Origin: Branchiostoma floridae
Taxonomy: Eukaryota; Chordata; Leptocardii; Amphioxiformes; Branchiostomatidae
Assembly (NCBI RefSeq): GCF_000003815.2
Contig: NC_049979.1
Location: 955,185-1,019,184, forward strand
Direction of reading: 5' to 3'
Length of the DNA stretch: 64,000 nt
Below the pieces are notes generated by a model that ran no database searches, was not told where the DNA came from, and saw only the letters and a program-made list of their open reading frames with translations. Within the stretch, counting starts at the first letter, position 1. Every line of letters begins with the position of its first letter. This document shows positions 32,901 to 44,900 of the stretch, piece by piece. The position numbers were made by a program, and so were the translations under genes.

Positions 32901-35900
32901 TTTTGGATGTACGCCTTTGGTACGCCCTTTATATATTTTCCCCCGAAAACTTCGCTCAAAGTTCAAAATTTGCCGATTCCGCCTTTCACCGAGCCGCCAT
33001 TTTGATTCTAATTCAAATCTCGCGCAAGTCTCGCAGTAACTCACATCTCGCGAATCGCGAGAGTCGCACCCCATTGGCCATTTCGGCGTGACGTAGCTCG
33101 CCCGGCCGCCATTATTGGTGGAATATCTGATATCCCCGCTGTTTTCGCGGGAAAAATCACGCAGGAAAGCTTCGAAAGCGTGTAACTTTGACGAAAACTC
33201 ATCGAATGCCTAAAGTCCTTGGTGATAAGTACATGTATAGGATTGTTTTGGAGTTTTTTTGTGCTTTTTTGTCGGTGGAATGCAAGAAAAACAACAGCTA
33301 ATGTGACGATGACAAACTGGGGAGGGGGGCGGTTCGGTGTCGGCACTGAATTCGTAGAAAATGTTGAACGGAGGTCGCGATTTTTTCACGGTTCCTTGAG
33401 ATATTACTTTTGTTGTAGTCTTTATTTTCAAAAGACTGATAAATGGATGTTGTTTGTTGGAAAAAGTTCGCTTAATTTGCCCTTCGAACACATCTTTTTT
33501 TGCTATATTTTTTTCAACTGAAATAATGAACTGTTTGTACACAGATTTTTCTATATAAGTTAACACTGATGTTACAGGCTACAAGTAAACCTCTAATTTT
33601 TTAGTGCATCTATTTTCAGCTATATTCTTAACAAAGTAGATACACAAAAGAAATACAAGATGTACCTGACAGTCCTGGCTACACTTTCTCCTCTGTTGGT
33701 TTGCAGATTTTCTTGTAGACTTCTTTAGTTTGTTGTTGTTGTATATGTAACAGCAGTCAAGTTTAACCTTTGGCAGTAAGGTAAATTTACTTTCCCTGAT
33801 TGTATGTATTAACTCATGAAATATTATATTGTAAGAAATCAGTGTTATATTACTTGAAAATGATCTCATGTATTTTCTTGTTTGGTTACTGCCTTACTGT
33901 GTAACACCCCTAATATTCAATGCCATGGATTAAGGTCCGGACTCATTAGGTCTGGACATGAACCTAAAAGTAAACTCCGGATTCTTATCTGGACCTGAAC
34001 CTAAACGTGGGTTTATACAATGTATGTAGTAATGGCTGCAGAACTAATCCACGATTAGAAAAATCAAGCAACACGCCGGCTGATTTGAGCATTCATGAAT
34101 AAAGGTTTCAAACAAGCATTTTGTACAGGATCAATGCTTTTTCTGTTATAATCTATGCAAATACTTAATTCCAGGTTGAAAACATTGATTTATAGGAGTA
34201 ATACTTTGTATGGCTTAAGACGTTAGCTTGTGCTCCTAACTTTTTGCTGGCGCTCCTAAGTTTTAAGAGTTAGGAGGCTATAGGAGCGCCAAGCTCCTAG
34301 GTCAAAAAGTTAGTCTGGAGCCCTGCATGTACACCAACGTTTTCCCTGACCTCTCCTACCCCAATTAGTCGCCTGTAAACTTTTGTCACCCCTTTACCAC
34401 CCCCCTCCCCCCCAGGCCAGTTATTATCTCATCACCGAGACTGCGACATGCCCAACTCCGTAGCTCCCAGTCAGGCCGTAAAAACTGCGTGTCTCAGGGC
34501 TCGAAATACCACCTGCATATGCAGGGTAGTGAAGGTAAAAATGGAGCTGTGCGGGTGTTTCTGGTGTCTACCTGCACCTAACCTGCACTGGTCCATGTAC
34601 TGGGTTTTATACATAAATGTCCTATGATGTAGGTGCATGTGGATTGTTCTTAGCTCCATTGACTGTTTATACCACCTATAAAGTATAAAAGAAAAAAAAT
34701 AGCAATAGTTCCTCAATAATTTTAGTATGATCCATACTTCCTAAATTCAGAGTGGTGCAGGTAAAATTCGTCTGGTGCAGGTAATTTTCAAATGTGCCTG
34801 CACCAGTGCAAGTATTCCAAAAAAAGTATTTCGAGCCCTGCTGTCCAGTGCCCAGCGGACCAGATAATAATACATTCTTACATCTCCCGACTATCATCTT
34901 CCTCGGTAAAACTACAAAACAAGTGTGTCAGGACTTTAGAACCGCCATCATTACGACACACCTGGGAAATAAATCTCTACTTCCAGCTTGGGAAGAAAGG
35001 ATGAGGTCATACTTAAGGCCACACCAATTTACTTTCTTGGTTCACGGATTCGCTCGCTCCTATTTTTTTGAAAATAAAAAATAAAAATAAAAATTACCAC
35101 AAATTACCAAATTTTCACCATTATTGAAACCATTCACCAACTTTCTGGTGTAGCAAATTGGCCTTTATATTATAAGCTCCTTAAAGTGTGGGTACAGGTG
35201 CTGTTACTGTACAATAATAGTGTTTTTGTACTTTTTTCAAGCTGAAAACGTTTTTTTCTTTATGTTTTGGATTAGCCGTTACCTTTACCCCAACCATTTT
35301 ACAATTTTTATTTTTATTTCGCTCCATGTTTTTTATGGAAAAATCCGTGAACCAAGTAATTAAATTGGTGTGGCCTAATCTATGTCCTTTATTCTATGCT
35401 ATATTCTATACTGAGTATTCTAGAACGCCAAAAAGCAGTTACGCAAGCAACTGGATATGATTTTTGAAACGGTCAGACGACATCCATTGTCTTTTGTCAG
35501 TGACACTGGAGAGATCTTGTTGGAGAGCAGGTTTCATATCCTACCTGTGAATTGATATGCAAAAGAGATCTATTTGGAGGGCAGAAGTATACTATTACAT
35601 TTGAGTTTGATCGTCAGATATTTCTGACTATAATACAACATGGAAAAAGCAGATGGGGAGAGAACAAGTTGAAAATGACTAACTCCCAGAAACACGGTTT
35701 CCTGGTATGCAGACTTTCCCTTTGCATGTTGATCTTTACAGTTCCAGTTCAGCAAATTTTTTAGTTAAATATGGGAACCAACAAAATGATTTTGAAAGGC
35801 CCAGAGAAAGCACTGCATATTGTTGGAAACACAGCAAAAGTGATATGTCAAGCTGTGGATAAAAATAAGAGTACAATATGCCATTTTTTTTTTACAAACT

Positions 35901-38900
35901 TTGGTTTGGAAAAGCCCAGGGAAATACCAATGATCGTTAGAAACGAAGCAAAAGTCATGGCATATCAAATCAACGTTCCAGATTTTCAAATCTAACCGGC
36001 ATCTACATTACTAGTAGTACTTTGCTCGACAATTATCCAGTCTGCTTGTCGAACAGCCCCAACTGACAGGAGGTCAGCGAGATCAGCATGCACCAGTCCC
36101 ATTACCCATTGTCCTGCCAAACAATTACCACCCTGCATGTGTAGGTCTTGACACAGCCTTTGTGCCTGTGCGAAGCTCCACTCAGATGCAGGACACTGAT
36201 ATGATAGTGTGTCCGATGGCTTCATTGACACGGGCCAATGATTGACACACTTGTGGTGTAGGGAAGGCCGTTGAATGACGCAATGGTTTTAACCTTTAAA
36301 AAAAATCTTTACAACCGAGTACAGACTCTCTGACGTCGGCCTTCTTTCCCTGTAGTCAATTAGTTTCCATGTCACTTGTCAGAGGGTTTAACTGCTTCGT
36401 GATGAAACATTGAAAGTATGCATGACTCAGCGATATCGCAATTACCAAGCTATGCCATTAAACTCCCGCCAAAACATATATTACTGGTGTGTCAATGTTA
36501 GTAGGAACAAGTGGGATGCAAATGAAAAGTTGATCATGTGCAACCCAGGACTGAACACGATCAAATCAATTAATCCCACAGACTGATTAATGACAAGAAA
36601 CCCTGCATCTCCTCCGGCAGTTTACCTGACATATTGTTCGGTTGACAGAATTATGAATGGTGTCCCCAAACTGTTCAACAACCTGCTCTGGGGATTACCA
36701 CTGTACCCTGTCCCTCACCGCAGAAAGCTAGCCCTAAGCACAAACTTTGCTGGGAATGATGCAATAGCGTTTGCAGGCATCTTACAGATATTATCTTATA
36801 AACATTTTAGATATGTCTACTCAACCTTTCAAAGACAGAAGATCTCTTTCTGTCATTTCGAGACATGTAAAGATTTGCAAAGATTAAACATCTGTGAAAA
36901 GTTCTGTCATGACAGCTAAGTAAAGAGATAATGATTAAGCCTTCCACATTGAAATAGCAATTACAGCACTAGACATTGCAGAGTGTCTGTCTTAGAAAAT
37001 CTTTGTCCCGCTTACTCTCTTAGCAACACTTATTCTATGTCCACTTGTAGTAGACAGTCTATTCTGCTAGAAATGCCAGACATAGCTTTCTGAGTCGTGT
37101 CCGGACAAATCCTGCGGAGGTGTGAAGACAGAATGGCTATAAAAAGGAGGTATGACGTCGGGGCTAAAGAGGCGTAAAGCTGGGGACATCGCCGAAGATT
37201 GGGGGGGATCAGTCCTTGAGAGGGAAGGCGGGGCAGCTTTGGATAATGTGTCAGGAAAGAAAGGCTGACATTTTTTGATGTGGTTCGGCAGGTTTTCGCA
37301 ACATTGTAACATGACTACAGTCAAACCTAACCACAGTGATCACCCTACGGCCTTCAATAAGATGGTCAGGCTCATAGTGCACAGCTAGCCACTGTATAGA
37401 CAAGATTCTTTACGTTTGGGATAATCAAATGGTAATAAAATAACCACAAAAACCAGTCACAAATGGCTAGCTGTATACAGGTGCTACTTGACAATTGTCT
37501 TCAAAATCAACTTGCTTGGCAAAATTTTTGCAGTAAAATAAAAACTAGTCCCTATATTTTCTGGGCCACTGAGAAAAGCAATCTGTAAGCCTTGTAAATG
37601 CATCTCTGTCAGCTGACGAGGCTCTTTTCGGCGGTCGTTAACGGGTGATTAATCGACAATATGCTAATAGACTTTCCGAGTACAAAGGTTACGTGTATCC
37701 CCCTTCCCAACAAGTGGTTTCCATGTAAGATGGTGACCCTTGACTCAGATAGCGGGGCCTCCCGATAAGGCGAACGCTTGCAGAGTCTACAAAGTTCTTC
37801 CACACAAACACACATGGAGACCCACCGAAAGGGCACTCAGTATCTGCCACTCGGCTATTTGAACAACTGCTTTCCTCATTCCCCAACCTCCACCAACCAA
37901 AAGCTTATAAACGTGCCACAACGACAAGACATTCCGTGAAACTAAAGAACCATTAGTCATTAACTGATTGATGCCTTTTTCTTGATTAACAACGCAGCTA
38001 ACGACATGCTTATATGTAGAGTTCTGTGGTATTCATGCACTGCTACTACAGAAAGGTCCAAAATAAGGTTTCCTCACTACTTCTTGTGTAAAATTTTGTA
38101 CAGTAAATCTTACAAAATACAAAGGCCATTAATTACAAGGATTATAGGAACATTAGGCATTAGGTGTATTGCTAGCTGGCAAAATACACTTGAAAAGTTA
38201 TTAGTATGTATGTGGTAAACTTAGCTTAACGAACAATACTTTCTTTGACATATACAGTTTGATACAAAGCTATAACATGCTAATGTAGTGACGCCTTGCT
38301 ATGTTGGCCAGTACAACACATCTGCCACTGTAATGCTACCACTGGCCTGTCCGCCTGTGTGCGTAAAGAATGGTGTCAGGCCCTGCCACCACTCTGGCAA
38401 TCACTTGTAACAAAATTGTCAAATAGTTTCGCTGTCGTGGGGAATGGGCACTGGCCCACATGTTAGTAAGGGACCTAAACACACATGATGAGCCGAGGGG
38501 ATACACACTGCACAGCGCTATATGGCAGGGTGGTCTTGACATTAGGGGTGCTGACTTGGAATCTAAAGGTTATGGGTTGGAATCCCTAGTAGGCTCCAAT
38601 GTTATAGCCCTGGGAAAGGCAGTTTAAATTACACCTATCTTTTTTACAGACTTCAGAGAAAATGAGTGCCCAGGTTGGGTCAGACTTACCTGGCGAAAAA
38701 CGATGCCGCCGCAGACGTCCCGCCAGTGGATCCCGCCGTGGAGGACGGCGTAGGGTAGATCCGAGCGCTCGCCACCGACCGCTCCGCCACGGACCGCGTG
38801 GGGATGTCCGACACGCTGCTACGGCTGCTCCCCATGCTGGCCTGGGTCTGTCCAAACAAAAGAGAGTAGCTCGATCAATAAAGACCTTCCACTAATGTCA

Positions 38901-41900
38901 TTTCACAATGAGCAATAATCAAACGCCAACATCTTTTTGATACAGTAGCACCACCTGTCGACCTTTCGGCTTCTCTGTTTACCCTGTTCTTTTCCCCGAC
39001 CCACTCCCGCAACTCAGGAGGTCTGACTCTTCGTGACAACTTTTCAGTTTCGTCTCGGCATTAAACTTGGCAGCAAAGCTCGAGGGGAAGCCGGTATGGT
39101 CTCTGGTACAACAGAGCCGACCTTTGTGAGTGAGGAAATGAGCCCACACACAGCCCCCAACCCCCCTGGTTCCTATGTTACAGCCTCAGTTCCAGTCTCA
39201 GCACCCTACCGGCAGTGTTGAAACATGGTAAGTCTGGCCCTGCCCCTGCATGGTGGGAGTGGTGAAGGTGAGCCTTTATGCCTGCAGACTGAGCTGGCAG
39301 CAGGAGCCCTGCCTGGGGCCAGGCTTCCCCTCAGAGCCTGCCTGGACAGATCCACTGAGCTCCCGGACCCTCAATTACCCCCACATGTGGAGTACCACAA
39401 GGTCAACCCGCAGGCACAATACAACACTTGTCTGGCAAATCGATATAACTGGCACTGTAACGTCGCACTGCCGGCAAGCAACCCCTCTACCCTGCTATTT
39501 ATAGTGTCTCCACACCTAGTCAATACCAGCTGAAATACATATCATATATAAATCTGGAGCCCGCTTTTGTCCCTCCGTTCGGGGCTGTTGACAGAACCGT
39601 TAAAGATGTTGACTATTGGCCTACTTGCGGCCATATATCATACCATTGTGACGGAGGCGACAGGTCCACAAACAGGGGGCATGCGCCCGGTATCACCCCT
39701 GACAGGCATGCCCCACACTCCGCACAACCTCCGAGCTCCCGAAACATTCCCCGCCGCCGACCCTCGCCGTGGCAACGCCGCTATTTTCCCCTCGGAGTGG
39801 CGCAGACCACACAATCGGGGAAAGTGCACTTTTTGTTGATCTTGACAAGCCGTGCGGAAAGGAAAACATACATGCCAAAGACAGCGTCAATTACGAGAAC
39901 AGGTCGGATCACTTCCTAATTCCTCTCACTCAAGCCAGTCTTGCTTTCCTTTCTAATGGTATCAGTGCAAAGAATACTAGGTGTTTTCTTGGCCCACCAG
40001 TAAAAACAACTGTTTCCTTTACTTCTGCCACATAAAGGCACCAACAACAAGAGAGCACAAGCCGCAACTGCTACGCAGAAACAACATCCAGGCAGAGCAT
40101 TAAGCCGACGGGATCATATTTCAACTTTCCAGAAAAGCAGAGATGACCTCAGCAATCCCCATTTCCTACGGATTTGCAAAAAGTCACCGAACCCTTGTGG
40201 CAATAGGAAACTTCCCTTGACACTTGGCCGCACTGTACAAGCCACTTGGCATCAGCGGATTTCCTCATAAGTGCCCAATCATGTAAATCAGAAATTTGGA
40301 CTGCCCAGATTAATGTAGCTACAGTCACCACATGCCTCAAGAGTTACCTCTCCCGTGAAAATAAAATGCTGCATAACGTCCATTGAACAAAGACTGAAGT
40401 CATCATAGGACAAACTTGCCATCCAACAAAGACAAACATGGATATGCATTTCATCTTACAGCAAGAGATTGTGGTAAGAGCGTTCAAAGCAAACCTTAAG
40501 AGCAGTTGCCTCAATCCACAGGCAGGGCAGGCTGTCTGGCAGCATTTCTGCTTCTCTCTGCCCTGGTCAAACCACAGAGAACACCTACTACAAACTCCAG
40601 CTGGCCGCAACACAGCACACAAAAGTCAACACCCCCTCTCTGTCACTGCCTCCCATACGAAGCAGAAACACTGTCACAAAAATCGTATATATGTTTTGAA
40701 AAAAGGACATGTTTTTTTATAAGGGGGCAAATTAAATCCACATATGTTTTGAAAATGGGGCCTTTTTTTTTAAAGGGGGCAAATTAAATCCACATATGTT
40801 TTGAAAATGGGACATGTTTTAAAAAAAGGGGGCAAATTAAATCCACATATGTTTTGAAAATGGGACATGTTTTTTCTTATGGGTCATATCTTTTAAAACA
40901 ATATGCATCTTAAAAATAACCAAAATGAGAATATGAGACGAAAAAAAACACATACCATTTTCATTTTGTACCGAGTATACGTTTATCCCCCAATCCAGGA
41001 AACCCACCGGTTTGCAAAGTGGTGCTTTCAAAATGGTTTATCGTTTCCGATTTACCCCCCAATTTGATAGTGGTGCTTTCCAGTTACGCCGATTTCAAAC
41101 TGGTCGATTTCAAACTCCAAACGGAAATGACGTAGTACTACGAAGGACCATTGGGTCGTAGTACGAAGGACCATTTTGACACAACCTGTTTTAGCAAAGG
41201 AGCTCACGGTGTGCTCACAGCGAAGGGGCTGCATGCTCGGCGAGGGAGCTGTGTGCTCACAGCGAAGGGACTTTGTGTACCAGGCTGAAGATGGTCGCCG
41301 ATTGGTAGCCGCCGATCCAGGCGCCGATTCGTCATTAGACATAACATAGCAATTAGCACCCCATTCAGACGCCCATTCGAAGAAGCTAAAAATTTCTAAT
41401 TTCCTTTATAAGCTTAAATGGATATCAAGAACTTCTGGATATTGTCTATTACCACCCAATATATGTATATATATACAAATAAAGATAATAACAGAAAGTA
41501 TTGTATCAACGATTAAGCAAAAATAATGGGCCCAATCGGCCGCCAACTTCAGACTGGTTTTTAGATAGCGCATATCTAAAAGCGAATTTAGATAGCGCAT
41601 ATCTTAACGTATTCAAAACGTATAAAATCTTACGGGCCGGATTTGATTAATGAACTATGGGGAAATTAACTAATTTACTAATAGCTATAGGAAATAGGAA
41701 ATACCCAAGCAAAGGGGTGCTGAAATCGGCTGCCATACGGCTTGTAGAGTAAATTGCCTCTTACGGCCCGTGAACTTTTAAGACGAATTTAGATAGCGTA
41801 TACCCCAACGTATTCAATACAAGTATCAATTCTTACGGACCAGATTTAATTGATGAACTAGAGTTGAAGCAGTTTGGTCTATAAGAAATCGGCACTGAGT

Positions 41901-44900
41901 TAAATTAATTAAATTCGGCCCGTAAGATTAGATATTTGTATCAAATACGACAGGTATGAGCTATCTGAATTGCACTTAAAAGTTCACGGGCAACGTTTAG
42001 ACACTAGCCGTATGGCAGCCGATTTTAGCCCCCCTTTGCTCGGGTATTTTCTATCAGTTAATTCCCTCGAGTTCATTAATTAAATCCGGCCCGTAACATT
42101 CGATACTTGTTTCGGGAACGTTAGAATATGCGCTATCTAAATTCGTCTTAAAAATTCACGGGCCACGTCTAGATAAATAGCAGATTGCTCTACAAGAGGT
42201 ATGGCAGCCGGTTTTAGATCAGTGAAGTTTGCCGCCGATTGGGCCTATTATTTCTGCTTAATCGTTGATATGATACTTTCTGTTATTATTTATGCTTGTA
42301 TATACATATTCTGGGTGATAAAAGACAATATCCAGCAGTTCTTGATATCCATTTAAGCTTTTAAAGGAAATTAGGAATTTTTAGTTTCTTCGAATGGACG
42401 TCTGAATGGGATACTATGTTACGTCGGACCAATCGCCGACCAACTTCAGCTTGGTGCACACAACTCGTTCGCCGATCACAAAGTCCCTTCGCTGTGGGCC
42501 CACAACTTGTTCGCCGAACACACAGCTCATTTGCTGTGAGCACACAGCTCGTTCGCTGTGAGCACACAGCTCCTTCGCCGAGCACGCAGCCCCTTTGCTG
42601 TGAGCACACAGCTCATTTGCAAAAACACGTTTTGACCCAATGGTCCTTCGTAGTCTTACGTCATTTCCGTTTGGAGTTTGAAATCGACCAGTTTGAAATC
42701 GGCGTAACTGGAAAGCACCACTATCAAAATGGGGGGTAAATCGGAAACGATAAACCATTTTGAAAGCACCACTTTGCAAACCGGTGGGTTTCCTGGATTG
42801 GGGGATAAACTTATACTCGGTACAAAATGAAAATGGTATGTTTTTTTTTCGTCTCATATTCTCGTTTTGGTTATTTTTAAGATGCATATTGTTTTAAAAG
42901 ATATGACCCATAAGAAAAAAAACATGTCCCATTTTCAAAACATATGTGGATTTAATTTGCCCCTCTTTTTTTAAAACATGTCCGATTTTCAAAACATATA
43001 TGTGGATTTAATTTGCCCCCTTTTTTAAAACATGCCCCATTTTCAAAACATATGTGGACTTAATTTGCCCCCTTTAAAAAAAAGGCCCCATTTTCAAAAC
43101 ATATGTGGATTTAATTTGCCCCCTTATAAAAAACATGTCCCTTTTTCAAAACATATATACGATTTTTGTGACAGTGTTTCTGCTTCGTACTCCCAAGTCA
43201 GGAAGGTTTCCCCCTCATCTGTGCCCTCTCCTGGGCAGAATCTCAGCAGGCGAGAGGGGAGGGCATTAATAATGTGATATATGATACACTCACACACCGC
43301 TGGAGTGGGACAAACTTCCTCCAACCAATCACAGCCCTGGATTTCTCCTCAACCCCCCCTCTCTCTACTTTCCATACTACTAGATAAACTGACTCCACCA
43401 GCCAATCCCAGAAGGGTGAAGAAGAAAGACTGCCATCATGCCCCCTGTAATTCTTTTATCACTTTAAATCTGAATATGACTTTTTCACCGCCTCCCAGAT
43501 TTATGTCCCCACCTCCTGTGCTAGCTGCGTGAGGCCTTTTCTCCTGAAACCGACCCTCCATTTGGTGAGGCAGGGCCGGACGAACTCACTGAAGAAAGGC
43601 TCGAAAACACATGTCCACACGTGACGGGGCGACCAGACATCACGGGAAGGGATTTACTCTTTCACACCATCCCGAGAGTTTGCCCAATGCTGGTGTCTCA
43701 ATATTTGGGAACACCACATGAAGACATGTGCCATCCAACTCTCTTTTTTCTTATCCAACTGCCCTTTTCAGCCTTGGAGACAATCTTTTTCTTTTCTTCC
43801 AGTTTGTAAAAAGTCCTTTTGGTTGCCAGATAAATACTGTATCCGCTACATCACCATACAGATGTGAGGATTCGGTTTTACACTTGCTTTGGCATGCAAC
43901 AGTGGCACTCTTTTCTTGTATTACACTTTTTAATGGTTCGCCTCTTTCAAGGAGCAACACTAAGAAATAGACCTAAATGTTGCTAAAACAGAGGTATAAT
44001 ACCGGGAATGAGCCATGTCCTTACATCTGCTTGGAGACTACTGGAGGGTCAGGGGTGATGAACAGATGGAAGCCTTCTGTTTGTTGCCTGGTCTTCCTGC
44101 TATTGTAGGCCGGGCTGGATTGGCATTAAAACGCCATCTATATCAATGACCGTGGTCTTACGGCCGGATGTGTCCCATTCAGAAGTCATGTCCGTGATTT
44201 ACGGCCGAGGCCTAATTTGCGCTGGTTATCGATAAGCAGCTGCAATCCGCGGATGTCTCTGGCTGATTGATTTATTAAGGTCGCTAAAAAGTCTGGCTGA
44301 AGTTTTACGAGGTCACGGCTGGGTCAAATTCAGGAGGTCGCAAACAAGTGTATCGAGGGGGAAGTGATGGGCACACGGAGCGGCACACGTGTGTCAACGG
44401 TCCCGTTTGTTGTAACGTGGGCAATAAAGGCAAACGACTTTCACTTCCTGTTCCATGAGCAAATTAAGTAAAAAAAGTCGTCAGTGGGTAAGATTGATGG
44501 GTTTTGATTGTCAACTCTTACTACAGTCCAAACTGCCTAAGAAGACTATTACGGGGAAAGATAATATCTGGTCCTTATGGACAGGTGGTCACTATAGGCA
44601 TGATTCTTAATCATAACTGATGCTTGTTTCCTGGGACCACAAAAAAGTGGTAACTTCAGACAGGTGGTCCTTATGTAGAGGTCACTTGTACAGGTTTGAT
44701 TGTATATCGATGGTCGGGTGGTCCTTATGTAGAGGTGGTCTCTAGTACAGGTTTGACTGTATATCAATGGCCAGGTGGTCCTTATGTAGAGGTGGTCAAT
44801 GACTGTATATCAATGGCCGGGTGGTCCTTATGTAGAGATGGTCACTTGTACAGGTTTGACTGTATATCAATGGCCAGGTGGTCCTTATGTAGAGGTGGTC

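Noticed and set aside
37136-37148. TATA-box-like GGCTATAAAAAGG on the plus strand
   Set aside because: No gene or exon follows; such strings are frequent by chance.
37318-37480. Complete third copy of the CAGTCAAACCTG element
   Set aside because: Only the left end is clear; no matching right end was found.
42414-42887. 157-aa open frame (minus)
   Set aside because: It lies wholly inside one arm of a palindromic element, and part of it mirrors the other arm.
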